Assembly: GCF_902459465.1 (NCBI RefSeq)
Contig: NC_047076.1
Coordinates: 14,144,146 to 14,208,145 of the forward strand
Direction: 5' to 3'
From: Asterias rubens
Taxonomy: Eukaryota; Echinodermata; Asteroidea; Forcipulatida; Asteriidae
Length of the DNA stretch: 64,000 nt
Of this stretch, positions 13,601-28,600 are shown piece by piece. The position numbers and the translations under genes are program-made. Every line of letters starts with the position of its first letter. Position 1 is the stretch's first letter. Under the pieces are notes generated by a model that had not been told where the DNA came from, did no database searches, and worked only from the letters and a program-made list of their open reading frames with translations.

Positions 13601-16600
13601 CGAGGAATTGAACCGGGGTCACCTTGGTGAGAGGCTAGCGCTTTACGCATATAACAACCATTGTAAAGATTCAAACAAATTGCCTTGAGTATTAAGCAAG
13701 AAGTAGACATTAACTTACGCATGAACTCGTCAAATCTATCTGCGTTGCATTCGTACTTCATTTGCACTTGAACATAGGACCTACAAAGAATAAATAAAAT
13801 CAGTTATTGAAACAGGAAATATAGGTTTTTGGTACTTGTTATCTTGTTGCTGGCAGACTTAGTTCCTTGACAGCTCCTCAGAGCTCAATCTCATCAACAG
13901 TTATACAACACAGAAACAAGTTGAAGAACTCAATATCTTACCTAAACGCTTCTGCTCCTTTTTTAGTTGTTATATTAGGATCGATCTGTGATTCTCGTAG
14001 CTGTAGTTCCGCTGTGATACTTATAATTGGTCTGGCTCTTCATGTTAAAAAAAAAGAGGAAAAAAAAAAAAATAATGATTATTTTTTATATCTAATTCCT
14101 GTATATCTAATTCCCGTATTTGCATTGTTCAAGTTTGTTTTTTTTCAAGAAAGTATGGAAATAAATGGGAGTTAAATTTTATTGAATTGAAAGAAAAATT
14201 ACTTGTCAAGTTTTGGGCTATTTCTTCATTTCCTACTCCAACTGCTACAGCATCTGTGCCTAATTTCATGGCTCTGGTTACCACCGATTTATGCGCTTAC
14301 AATCACCCTTCTCCGCTTACTGGGCAAGCACCGAATTTCTGCACTAGTTGTGTTAAGCGTAGATTGCTAAGTAATGCGGAGTACACACGAATGTTAGTGC
14401 GGAATTACCTGCTTCAGTAAGTACAGATTCTTTGATTACAGTAAGCAGAGCCATAAAATTGGGCCCCGATTACTTTATACTCTTTGTTTGGAAATGTCTT
14501 CTCTTAGCACCTGTCTACAACAACAATCTTCTCTCCATTTTTCATTGCGACAGCTGACTTCGTAAACTGGACAACGCAACAAAACTTACTCCCACCATCT
14601 GTAAGAAAGAGGTTGGTCAGGGTGCCTTTGGTTACAGTGGCCCCAACCTATGGAACAAAATCCCTCCAGAAATCTGCCAGTCTGACTCAATCATGCATGA
14701 CTTTAAAAAAAAACAGTTGAAGACTGAAGTGTTCAGACGTCGATTTCACCAAACTCATCCTAACTTAGGATTAATCTTAGGGTTTAGGACGAGTTAAGGT
14801 CCCTATCTGAAGACGTAGGACACATTGAACCCATCCTAAGTTAAGAGGGTAATACTCGTCCTGACTCTAGATCAGATTAATTCTAGCGTTTTGTAAAAAC
14901 CGGCCGCTGAGCCCATAAATTTGTTTATTGTGATGTCTTTATTTGTTCAGCACCTTGATCCCATATCTACGATATGTGCACTTTATAAGAACTTTGTATT
15001 GTTATTATAAGGGATGTGATCTTTGACAGTGTAACAAATTTAACTTACCTAAATGTAACCAAAGCATCAGCTTGAAAAGCACCAACGGTCAAATCTGGAT
15101 ATTGGTTACCGTCCAGATCCAGACCGCCAGACAAGGAATACCCAAATGCTTGACCGATATCTCGACTTGTCGGAAGGTCATCTGGTAAATCAGCTGGGGT
15201 TATCTTCTGAGAGGCTGGTTGTATAATACCATCTGGTCCACCATGGTAAATATACACTGCACCTACACCGTTATTCTCATAAGGTGCACCAATGGCAATA
15301 TCTACAAAGTCAGAGGTAAAGGTTATTCATTTTGTTTTTTTACCCATAAGTCCTGTTCATACTTCCTGCGAATGCCAATGCGAAGCAAATCTTGACGTCG
15401 CAAATTCGCAACAACAGTTCGCAGCAGTTGCACTCTGCTCTACTCCCTTGCGAATAATAGCTGCGAAAGGATGGTGTGACGTCAAATTCGCTTTGCATTC
15501 GCATTCGCAGGAAGTATGAACCAGGCTTTACACCGATGTGTGTAGCACTGTATACTCAGTACTTTCCCCGAGTCCTGTACCCATACACCGATGTGTGTAG
15601 CACTGTATACTCAGTACTTTCCCCGAGTCCTGTACCCATACACCGATGTGTGTAGCACTGTATACTCAGTACTTTCCCCGAGTCCTGTGAGAAAATATCA
15701 CAGGCATATTACTCGGGTGGGATTTGAACCCATGACCCTTGCAATTCTAGAGCAGTGTCTTACCAACTAGACTACCGAGGTTGCCCGGCAGCTAGAGGCA
15801 GTTCGAATCCTATGTTTTGGCAGCGGGTACCGCAACGCTATAAGAGATGTTAAATTTGCAACGGGGATAAAGATTTTTTTTAACCCATACACCGATGTGT
15901 GTTAGCACTGTATACTCAGTACTTCCCCCCCCCCCCCCCCCCCGAGTCCTATGAACAAAAGGGTAAAGTTGTTTTATATTTTACTTGTCCTGTGAAAAAG
16001 TCATGATTGAAATCACTTGAAGACCACCTTCATATTTCAGGGGTGAGAGACAATGCCGACAAGAAAAGTCTAAAACTGTGATCCAGATCTTAGTGGGTAT
16101 ATTGAAATGATGGCGAATCCACTTTTTTAACCCTTGAGATATAGATTCCAAGCGGCTCAGTATCCTCACTTATAAAGAAGTAGATCAAAGAGCACAACTT
16201 ATTTAAAAACAAAACAAAAAAAACATATAATTTTTGGTTTACCCGGCAAACTTTAAACTGAATTCAGATAATATTTTGAAATATCTCATCCCTGATAATG
16301 ACTAAGTTTGCATGTTGCAAGATGAACCTACTAATACTTACCCTCATAGCCATCTATGTTGAGATCTCCGAGGTTAGCGATTGATATACCAAACATAGAA
16401 TCTCTAACACCGGTCAGACGAGTTGGCTCAATACCAAGAAAAGTACCCTAAGAAGAGCAATAAGAATTATTAGTAGATGTTAAATTTGCATCAGGGATAA
16501 AGAATATTCATTTTGGTTTTTACCCATACACCGATGCGTGTTAGCACTGTATATACCAGAGTTCTGTGAAAACAAAAATCACAGGCATATTACTCGGGTG

Positions 16601-19600
16601 GGATTTGAACCCACAACCTTAGCAATTCTAGAGCAATGTCTTACCAACTATACCACCAAGATTGCCCGGTGGTTAGAGGCAGTTTGAATCCTATGTTTAG
16701 CAGCGGGTACTATAAACTTTTTAAAAAGAAGAAATACCAGCATTTGTAAAGTGCATTTGTTTTTGTTTTTGTGTTTTAGCACAGTATACTCGGTACTTTC
16801 CCGAGCTCTGTGAAAGAAATCCACAGGCATACTATGTAGTGAGTATACAGTGCTGGTGCTAACACACATCGCTGTATATGGGTAAAACCAGTTTTTCTTT
16901 CATTGTTATCTCGCAACTTCGATGCCTAATGATCTAAAATTTTCACAGGTTTGTTATTTTATACATATATCGAGATACAGCAAGTGAGAAGACTCAAGCA
17001 GCAATACACGTGGTCGACATTGCCGGAAAAATGCAAGAAATAAACCTTTTTTCGAAAGGTACAAACTCACGACTAGGACTTGCATGTACTTGCACGTACG
17101 TGTGTTCAATGTTCGATCGAGGCAAAGTCTGCCTCGATTGACATCAGAAAAGGGGTAGGCGGAGTCACCCCCAAACAACTTTATCTATTTGTATTTATAA
17201 CATATAAATCGTTCCAAACAATTACTCAAAAAATTATTTTATTGTTCATTAACATATACTCTAATGTTTGACGAAAATAAATTATATTTCCAGGTGACTT
17301 TAAACCTTGTTATTTGCAATGTAATTTAAATTGTTGGTAATGTTATAAAATATCTAACCCTTACCACAAAGACTCTTCACGTCAGCCAGTTATGTACTTA
17401 CGTTCTGATACTTATTGAGATAGATATAAACACGACCTCCTGCTTCAGTACTTCTATTGTAGTATATAGGTGCTCCAACAATCAAATCATCAAAACTGTA
17501 ACAACATTTACAAAACAGAATCAATTACTTAAAGGCAGTGGACACTATTGGTAATTTTCCATGAATTTGATTTTGAGACCTCAACTTTAGAATTTGAGGT
17601 CTCGAAATCGAAGCATCTGAACGCACACAACTTCGTGTGACAAGGGTGTTTTTTCTTTCATTATTCTCTCGCAACTTTGACGACTGATTGAGGAGTTAGT
17701 TTTTAAAGTGGTCTCAATGTTTTGACAGCTTGCTCTAGTCATCGGCAGGAGAATAAAGCAATAACGAACATCTTAATGAGCTACAAAGCTCAAGAGTAAA
17801 AGAAAAATAAGATTTAAAACAATTTAATTTTTGCATCACACCAATATGTCAAATTGATAACTGTAACTAACTCCCAATATATTATCTATTTAAAAGGCAG
17901 TGGACACTATTGGTAATTGTCAAAGACTAGCCTTCACAGTTTGTATATCTCAACATATGCATAAAATAACAAACCTGTGAAAATTTGAGCTCAATCGGTC
18001 GTCGAAGTTGCGAGATAATTATGAAAGAAAAATAACCCTTGTCACACAAAGTTGTGTGCGTTTAGATGGTTGATTTCGAGACCTCAAGTTCTAAATCTGA
18101 GGTCTCGAAATCAAATTCGTGGAAAATTACTTCTTTCTCGAAAACTACATCACTTCAGAGGGAGCCGTTTCTCACAATGTTTTATACCATGAACCTCTCC
18201 CCATTACTCGTCACCAAGAAAGGTTTTATGCCAATAATTATTTTGAGTAATTATCAATAGTGTCTACTGCCTTTAAAGGCACTGGACATTATTGGTAATT
18301 ACTCAAAATAATTGTTAGCATAAAAACTTACTTGGTACAAGTAATGGAGAGCTGTTGATAGAACTAAACTTTGTGAGAAACGGCTCCCTCTGAAGTACAG
18401 TGCACAGTAGCACCTAGTTAACCCTTAGGAGGTGCAAAATAATTGGGTCTCAAAATTCATCACTGTAATAACCTATCTTTCTGAAAGTTTGTATACTCAG
18501 CGCCTTGAATACCTTGTTTGGTAGATACGTGCGATATATAAGACTTTGATATTATTATTATCATTATTATTATTATTAATGTTTGTAACAATGTTGCACA
18601 CACATTCAAACATTGTGTTGATTCTGTTGAAAGCAAAACAACGAATTATGGGAGGTATTTCATTTAATTTAAAGTTTGCAGAAATTGCGATTTTGGTTAA
18701 AACATCTGTTATTACGATTGAGTGTTTTACAAACAATCGGCCCTCCATGCCTACTAAGGTGTTTGTTCGTTTATCAACAAAAGAAAGGTCTTTAAGTAGA
18801 ATTTGCAACTTTGCATGGTGGAAGTATAACTAAGAGAGGTTGCGATAATACCATTTGGAAATCTCTTTGGTTTTTGTAACACAAAGATTGAATGACATAG
18901 AAAGTATAATAGGTTTGCGGTTACACCATGTGTGTATCTACTTGATGGGTAGATTATGTTCTTTTGAGAACCTGTCTTGCAACATGTATTATATTTTTTG
19001 ACTTACCCATCTCCGTCTAAGTCTGCAGAGCAAACCTCGTAACCAAAAGACTCTGCAGGTTGCTCTCCTTTAAGAACGTATTCCTGTCTCAAGCCACCGA
19101 AATGCTTTGAAATCATAACGACCGCTCCTATAGCATTGTGTCTCGGAGCACCAGACGCAACCATAAATTTGTCCCCAAATTTACCAGATGTGACTGAGAA
19201 ACCTGTAAAAGTTAAAGCTATGTCATAAAACGTCAAGACCAAACTGGCTCTTTTCAGAGCCACCACTCCTTCAAAAGATATTTTACTCATGGTTGTACCC
19301 GCAAGTTTATTATTCATATTTATAGTTACTCCTATGTCATAAACATCACCAGTAATAGAGAAAAGAACATGTGTAGTATACCTTGTAAGAACAAAAGACG
19401 GTAATGAAGGAAATGTTTACATCTTAACAGAATGTGTATAATTCATCAGTTGTCTAGTTGTTTAGACATCTGGGCCCAATTTCATGGCTCTCGCTACTGT
19501 TGAATTCTGCGCTAACTATCACAATTTTCCACTTCCGTGCGAGCGCCAATTTTTGCGCTAGCTGTGTAAGCGTAGAATGCCTAGTTACATGGAGTACGCA

Positions 19601-22600
19601 AGCAAAGAAGCCAAAATTCCCTGCTAACTCGTGAAATACACTTGACCTAAGCACGAAATTGCCTGCTTCCATAAGCATGGATTCTTTGCTTACGGTTAGC
19701 GGAGCCATGAAACTGGGCCCTGCCCTAGATTGGCCAAAAGGTCGGTCGTTCCAATCAGGACTTAGAACAGAACTCGTGGAAAGTACTGAGTGTACATTGT
19801 TTTTTTCTTCGTACCAATTCTGTATCGTTCTTTTAAAGGATTTTTTTTTTTTTTAATACTAAACACAATGTCCACAGATTTACATCAATTTGACACCATT
19901 TACAGATAATGAAAAACGAAAGCTTACCTTAAAATATTAATAGCTGAGGGGCTTTAGTTTTTGAGAAATGAGTACAAACAATGTCACGAAAATATTTGTT
20001 TTTTTTACATGCTCAAATAATGTTTGTCTTTAGAGACAAAATTTATTTTTGTGACTTGTTTTACTCATTTCTCAGCAATACATCACCTCAGCAAGTACTA
20101 TTTTCAGGGAAGCTTTCTCTCCTCATTATTTTCAAACTGTGTGAGTTTGATGTAAATCTGTGGACATTATTGTCAAACTGTGTGAGTTTGATGTAAATCT
20201 GTGGACATTATTGTCAAACTGTGTGAGTTTGATGTAAATCTGTGGACATTATGTTTTGTGTCTTTAAAAAATGTACCCTTTAAGAGAACAATTTAGACTT
20301 ACCTAGATAGCTGTTGAGACCGACTCCAGCTGACTCGTCATCCAATGCTGTGCGTCTTAGATCAGGATTGATTTCATCTTCATCAGGGACAGTCGTAGTA
20401 AAGATTCCTCCTCTCCAATCACCGGCTCCTGGTATGCCTGCTATGAACTCCCCTGCTATACCTTCTTCTTTCTGTTTCAATATAAAGGGAATCAATGTGT
20501 GGTGAAGAGGTTTTCAACTAAGGGAATCAATGTGTGGTGAAGAGGTTTTCAACTAATGGTTTAAACCCAACGAGGCCTGGTTCTTGATAATATTACCGAG
20601 ACAAAGTCGAGGTAAATTATCAAGAACCAGGCCTTGGGGGTTTAAACCACCATTTGAAAACCGATTCAACACACTTTGATTCCCATTCATAAATACATTT
20701 TCGGTCAAAAAACAGCAACACTTTTTGTCAAAAGTGAAATAAATGCAAAAATTATAATTGTTTTATGATTTTTTTCAACACAACACCCCTCCAGCTATGA
20801 AATGGTAAGGCCCTCGGGTAAACAACTCCTTATAATGGAGTGCTGTGCGCGTAGCGCGTATTGCGTGATGTGGCACTGTCCCGGCCGTTACTCTCGACCA
20901 ATTGGAATGAAGAAACTGTCTTATAAGCACAGGTGCAAGCTTGCGTGTCACGCCCATGTTTCAACACTGTTGAAACACACCCACGTGGCGCGCTCTCCAA
21001 CAATAGGAATGGCGAAACTGTTTGAGGTATTTATGAATTTATTTATGAATAATGTTATTATTTATGAATACAGAATTAAATATTGACCTTGAAGGATTTG
21101 GGTACTTTTTCAAAGTGAACCATGGACACTATTGGTAACGAGTAATGGGGAGAGGTTAATAGTATAAAACATTGTGAGAAACGGCTCCCTCTGAAATATT
21201 TGAATTGATTTCAAGCCGAGGTCTCAAAATTAAACACATTGTGGATACCCAAAAGGTATTTATTACTATTTTTTTTTATTTTTTTTTTTAATTGTTTGTT
21301 TGTTTGTTGGTGGGTTTGTTTGTTTGTTTGTTTGTTTGTTTGTTTGTTTGTTTGTTTGTTTGTTTGTTTGTTTGTTTGTTTGTTAAGTTAAATGGCTTGA
21401 TAGCTCAGTTGGTAGAGCACTGGAAAGTTAATCTGGAGGTGGTTTGTTCAAATCCATCTTTTTCTTTAGGTTGTTTATTGCTTTTTTGTTCATTTGTTGT
21501 ATTATTTGCATTGCTTTTGTACGTCTAAAACGCTGTGGTCTAAATGAAATGGCGCTACACAAAAGCCCATTGTATTGTATTGTATTTGTCTTTATTCAAC
21601 CCCAAACACAGTTGATCAGCGAAATATTTACAACCTGTTGTTAATGTCTGCTAAATCATAGAAAATGTTTTTGAAAGAACCAAAGAGTTAGAAATTCAAC
21701 CTTCCACTTCAGTGATTCATTACTCTAGTGGGGTCATATATTCAACCTTCCACTTCTATGATTCATTACTCTAGTGGGGTCATATATTCAACCTTCCACT
21801 TCTGTGATTCATTACTCTAGTGGGGTCATATATTCAACCTTCCACTTCTGTGATTCATTACTCTAGTGGGGTCATATATTCAACCTTCCACTTCTGTGAT
21901 TCATTGATCTAGTGGGGTCATATATTCAACCTTCCACTTCAGTGATTCATTACTCTAGTGGGGTCATATATTCAACCTTCCACTTCAGTGATTCATTACT
22001 CTAGTGGGGTCATATATTCAACCTTCCACTTCTGTGATTCATTACTCTAGTGGGGTCATATATTCAACCTTCCACTTCTGTGATTCATTACTCTAGTGGG
22101 GTCATATATTCAACCTTCCACTTCTGTGATTCATTACTCTAGTGGGGTCATATATTCAACCTTCCACTTCTGTGATTCATTACTCTAGTGGGGTCATACA
22201 TGTTTATTTCAGTTACATGTAGGATGGCCTACTAACTTTACCTGTGAGATGTAGAAGCCAGTTCCAGCCTGGCAGTAACCAAATTTCTTCTTTCCAAGTT
22301 CCATATTTCTGCACATAGTCCAAGCTCCAGGTATGGATAAGTCTTCTGTAAGATCGTTCATCCTCAAGTAACATTTTCCAAGACCACTTATCGTGTCAGA
22401 AGACAACACTTTGTAGCGATGAGCACAAGTCTGTATTTGGTATGAAGTGGATACAAGTCATGAATGAACAGTTTTAAAATACATACGTTGTAAGAGTGAG
22501 GTACATAGTAACAATAGAGAGGTTTCGCAAGCGTGCGGATACTGGTACGGATATGATGACTGTTTGCGTTCATGTCAGCTGCGTATTGGATTTTGTTTCG

Positions 22601-25600
22601 CAAACTATAGGTATGTGTCACTTAGGAGGGCGTTTGCATTCATCATGAGTGGTTTTCTGACAAGCATGACCGATAGAGACCCCATGTTTTATACACTGCA
22701 TTTTATCATCGTTTTGCTTGCAAATGACTAACAATTTTCTATCTCACGTATATCAAGCACGATACCAGTGCAAGCAATTCCGAGGAAAATGTTTTTGATC
22801 TGGAACTAAAAGACTACTTAAAGTCTGCAAAACAGTTTCCGTTTTTCTACGTCGTGTATGAGCTCCTGTATCCATTGCTAACGTGTGTGCAAAATACGAT
22901 AGTCGCAGATGCGCGTCACATGAACACACAAAGTGTCGACGTATCTGTATCTGTATAGTGTATCCATAGACTTGCGAAACCTCTCAAGTGAATCAGCCCC
23001 TGTCAAAGTTTTGTCTGCTATTAAATTAATGATGCTAATTTTGATGTACCCTTACACCAATGTGTGTATTAAAGCATTGTATACTCAGTACTTTCCAGAG
23101 CTCTGTGAACAATATCAAAGGCATATTACTCAGCTGGGATTCGAACCCACGACATTTGCAATTCTAGAGCAGTGTCTTTACCAACTAGACCACCAAGATT
23201 GCCCGGTAGCTAAAGGCAGTTTGGATCCTATATTTTAACAGCGGCTACCACAACAATTTATTAGATGTTAAATTTGCATCAGGGATAAAGAATATTAATT
23301 TGGGTTGAACCATACACCGATGTGTATCAATCACAGGCAAATTTGAGCCTACAACCTTTACAATAGATGGATTGCAATACACGTCACCGACCGCCATCGT
23401 TGATGCATTTTACATAAGAAAAGTGCACACGTCTACACGCTGCGTGTGACTCTCGCGCACCTTTCACGTGTAAAATACATCAAAGATGGCGGTCGATGAC
23501 GCGTATTGCAATCCATCTATTCTAAACCAAAGAAAATATACTTTATCCCTGATGCAGGTTTAATTTGATTCATGTTTTTAACTACTTACAGCAACTCTTC
23601 CACCTTGCCCCTGGCTTCTCACTGTTACACCAAGCCATTGGTCTGTTTTATTCTCAGTGTCATCATTGCCTATAGACAAAAGTAAAAATAGTATTTTTTA
23701 CATACAATAAGTATAAAACTGAAATGTTCATAAATGCACATAAAGGCCTATCACCAGATGGCACTATACAGTTATTAAAGGCACTGCTGGACTGGAAAAG
23801 TTTTTTACTTTTCAAACACTGTGCAGAATTCTCTCTTGGTGTATCTGGTCATTAAGGTTGCAAGAAAATATTGAAAGAAAAAACACCCTTGTTGCACAAT
23901 TTTGTGTGCTTTCAGATGCCTGAAAAAAGGGTTCTGGGCGTGAAGTCGCTTTCAGATTCAAATATTTGTGTGAGAAAAGAGCCCTTTCTCCAGAAGAAGT
24001 CATTTCTCACAATGTTTTATACTAGCAACAGCTCTCCTTTGCTTGTTAACAAGTAAGTTTTTGATGCTCAGCTAATATATATTTTGAATAATCACCAAAA
24101 GTGTCCTGTGCCTTTAAAGGATTTGGGTTCTTTTTGTAACACAAAAGACAATGTCCACAGATTTACATTAAACTGACACCATTTGAAGATAATGATAGTA
24201 AAAAGCGTACCTTAAAATATTAGTTGCTGAGGTGCTGTAGTTTTGCGTCTCATAATCAATTTTCTTTATTTATGACATTGTTTGACTCATTTCTCAAAAA
24301 CTACAGCACCTCAGCAAGTAATATTTTCAGGGAAGCTTTCTACCCTCATTATCTTCAAACGGTGTGAGTTTACTGTAAATCTATAGATATTGTGTTCTTT
24401 GTGCAACACAAAGTACATAGACCCTTTAAACCTGTAAGTTTATTATTATTGGTTTATTAAAAATGCAAACATGGCGACCAAAAGGCCGAAGTGCGCATGC
24501 ACATGCACAAAGAGTAAAAATACAACTGTTACTTCTACGAATATATTAAAATTTGAGAAAAAAACATTAAAGTTAAACATACACAATAATTGTTCGCTAT
24601 ATACTAGATTATTATAGTTACCTGTAATATCTAGATTCATATCTTGACAATCATCTACATATGTACTCAGAGGACACTTGAAGACAGCACCGGTCTTAGC
24701 TACCAGTGCATCTGGATCATCATATGTTGGCGCTCCAGCAAGAATTCTGCATAGTAGATAAGACACACACCGTTAATCACCCTTCAAACATTTGTCTGTA
24801 ACTGTACAATGTGTTGAAATAATTTGAAATAACTTTGAAGATAACCCAAACAGAAGAGGTCTGTTTATACACCAATCCTCCTACATGTTATTGTACTCGA
24901 ATCATTCAGAAGTAAAGAGTTAACTGCTACTCATGGGACAGGGTTCATTATTACATTTTATACAAGACCCAAGCAGATCCTTGCCATTTGATTGGAGGAT
25001 TGTATGTCACGTGATGGCAAATAAAAGTACTATTGCACGCCAAGTCAATCACCGTGCATTTTTCGTTTCATCCGAAAAGTACTATTGCACGCTGAGTAAA
25101 TACATCACTGCGTGCGCGTGTCTTTGGTAATGCAGCAGTGTTAATACATATATGCAAGGCACACATTAGGCGTCAGCGTGTCTCAAAAACGCTGGACAGA
25201 ACGCACATTGTCACTGTTGAATCCAACACATTCTTGATCTCACAGGCCGACCCAAAAGAAACGGGTGTAATTTCACAATAAAAAATTGTTGGCCTACGCT
25301 TTGTTTATTTTAAAAGTTGTATCCTCCAATCAAAAAGACAAAGATCTAGCTATGAAATGGTGAAGCCCTCCGCCGCCTTCGGGTAAACAACTCCTTATAA
25401 GGGAATGCCACGTTTATCGCGTGATGTGGCACAACTGTTTCAGCCATTGCTCTCGACCAATGGGAACGAAGAAACTGTCTTATAAGAACAGGTGCAAGCT
25501 CGCGTGTCACGCCCATGTTTCAACACTTTTTACTGGTCATAAACAAAGGTTCATACATTGTACACACCCACGTGACGCGCTCTCCACCAATAGGAATAGC

Positions 25601-28600
25601 GAAACTGTCTGAGGTCCTTATGAATTTATTTTGGATACAGTGTGTAAATGTAATTGACCATAAAACTGGTTGTGATCCTAACATGAATAAATCAGAAAGA
25701 TTTGTGGCAAAACATGTTTCAATCTGGGCTGCATTCAGCTTCTTTGCAGAAAGTGAAATGGCAGTTTACTAGCCTGGTGGGCTACTTTTTAAAAAGCTGT
25801 AAAGCGCAAGGCCTAAAACTTACCAACGCCACCGACCAACCTATCCTAGATGTACATTCATGTATAGCCACAGCTGTGCACAGTGCACCATTGGGTAGAA
25901 GAAATCAATACATTATGGCCAGGTGGTTAATACAGCAAAAGGAATGTGAACATTTATAAATTTCTAATCAATAAAGAATACAATTTAAAATGTAATTTTG
26001 ATAAATAGTTGTGAGTCATAATTGTGTTACTAATGTCAGTAGGCTTTCTGGAATGTGTTGTATACACCGTGTCACATTTCCATCACTTTGGGTGAACAGA
26101 AGCACCTTCCCTCTGAGACAAGCATGCTAAATAATGACAATTCAATTATATACAAATCTTACAAAAAACTAGATCTTTGAATTGAATTTTTTTTTTTAAG
26201 CGTATGTATAGACAAGATTTTCTTAAGTAGGATTTGAAACTTCGCATGGTGGAAATACAATATATAATGAGTTGGGGGTTCTCAAAAGAACTGTTGTTTC
26301 AACTCAACGTTTCAATCAGTATGCTCTGATCGTCTTCTTGAGAAAGAAGAAAGGAAGAAGCTCGAAATACTTCTGATGTCTCAGATTAAAAATAATCAAA
26401 ATAACTGTCATTCTTGGTATAATCTCTGAGTCATTACATGTTCTGGGTATTTTCTTTCATTTTCTAGGTATCCTGTACATAGTCTGACTCATACCATGGG
26501 GCTATCCACATTCATAAAAAGTCCCTTCACATGAGAGCACTTTAGCAAGGGTCCCTTGCTAGTTGTAGCTTGGATGTTGTAAAATAACTGTCATTCTTGG
26601 ATAATCTCTGAGTCACCTACAATCATTTTCTAGGTATCCTGTACATACATGTAGTCTGACTCATACCATGGGGCTATCCATACTCATATAAAGCCCCTTT
26701 CACACGAGAGCACTTTAGTAAGGGTCCCTTGCTACATTGTAGCTTGGAGGTAGCCTCCATGACTGTAGCATGGTTGTAAAATTTTACAAAATGTTCCTCG
26801 TGTGAAAAAACAACATTGTATCTACTGTCCAAGTTCTCTTGTGAAATATTTTTTCAAGCATTGCTACAATTCACAACCATGTCAAAATAAAGCAAGGGAC
26901 CCCAGTTAAATTTCTGTCGTGTGAATAGCACTTAAGACAGCCACAACCAGTTAAAGGAAGTAAGAAACGGGCCTCAAGGTGTTATAGCTTAAAGAAAGTA
27001 AACAGTTAATCTCTGTGAACGTAGAAACTGCTAATGATAAATGCAAGTCAAAATTTTAAAGGTCATTTGAAATTAACTACCAGTTAATAATTTGTGAAGT
27101 ACTTGTGAGTGAGCCCATTTTGCACTCGTATATCTTTAGCTTATCGTTTGTCCAGCAAACAGACTTAAAGTTTGTCACAGTCACCATCTAGTCGTACACT
27201 CAACCAATCCTCTTATTTATGCCATTTATGCCCAATCAACTCAAGAGTCTCAGACCTAAATCATCATCTCATTACACAGCCTATAACAATATTATGGCTT
27301 TTGCATAATGTAAATACTTTATGCAGTATTTTACAGAAAGGCTTCCTTTCTTCATGATGCGTGCGCTGCCACCCTCCACTGCATGACTAACATGTCATTA
27401 TGAACCGTACATATTTTGATGGGTATCTGACCATACATGTAATCTGTCTAAATAGACATATGACATGCAGTGATTGCTATTTTGTATTCATTTCTGAATC
27501 AATTTCACATCTAATATAATATCTCCTTTTGGAATGTTATCCTTTAAGATTAAGTACAGACTAAAAAATTTTAACAGCAATTACTAAAATTGGCAATTTA
27601 GATTTTGATATGTCATAATTATACAAATGCCAATGAGGCTCAATTTAGCCTGCATTAAACATTCAATTTTTCAACCTCCATTATTTTTTGCTTAGAGTAA
27701 TGGTTAAAACCATGACTAATGTAATGTTTGTACTGCACAAACAAGGGTGAAATCTATGATGGGAAACTTAAAGCTCATAGTGCCATTGTCTTGAATCAGT
27801 CTGGTTTAACCACACAGGAAGTGCTACATATTTTACGTTTTGTTGCGTTGTTGGTGGTTCATTGACAACAAATACGAAAGGTGTGCTCTATTGTGCATAC
27901 AATACAGTGTACGGCCTAAACTGTATATGAAGACTCTTTAAACCATTGCTTTATGAATGATAGTCTGTGAGTTTTTTATGACCTTCACATAATTTAAGTT
28001 GGACACAGCATTTGTGTCAAACCCGGTGTCGCGGCCTCAGCCGTCCGGCGTACTCAGAGCTCCGGGTGACGCCACCAGGCATTTCGGCACGCAGTAATCA
28101 CATTCTCAGATCTCTGATCGAATAAATCTTCGAGACCTGTTTAGTTAATGTACGAGTGCTTTTTCAACAGGCAACCCAAAACCCTCTTCTGTTCTGGCTT
28201 TCAGAAGAACCTTCTTTGTAATTCCCACTCCTCAAATACTTTATTATGTGATTAGTTTTTTCGCAATACTGTCGTAGACGCTCCACTTGTGTACACCACA
28301 TGATTTACTTGTGAACGCCGCCATGACAGCTAGCTACGAGTAGAGCGAAACATTTGGTCAACTCAGCACAGCACTAAAATGGACTACGGGTACTTTCGCT
28401 TGGTGTGCGCAGGCATGGCATGATGTAATATTACCGCATTTGGTAATCCGGAGCTCTGAGTACCGTACTACGCCAGACCTCTGAGTCCGTCACACGGTTC
28501 CCAGAACACACTTCTAAAAAACCTTCAGTCGATCATGCAGCCATCTGGTGAATGTGCAAGAAATTGCTTGCCATCAGGCTATCACACAAATTCACCAAAC

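Noticed and set aside
18497..18833. Overlapping frames of about 100 codons on both strands
   Set aside because: They start in an ATT microsatellite at a LINE-like tail and show no motif.
21387..21460. tRNA gene
   Set aside because: A and B boxes are good but the acceptor stem does not pair and a SINE body follows; the same applies to the tRNA-like heads at 735, 1330, 15720, 23150 and 33200.
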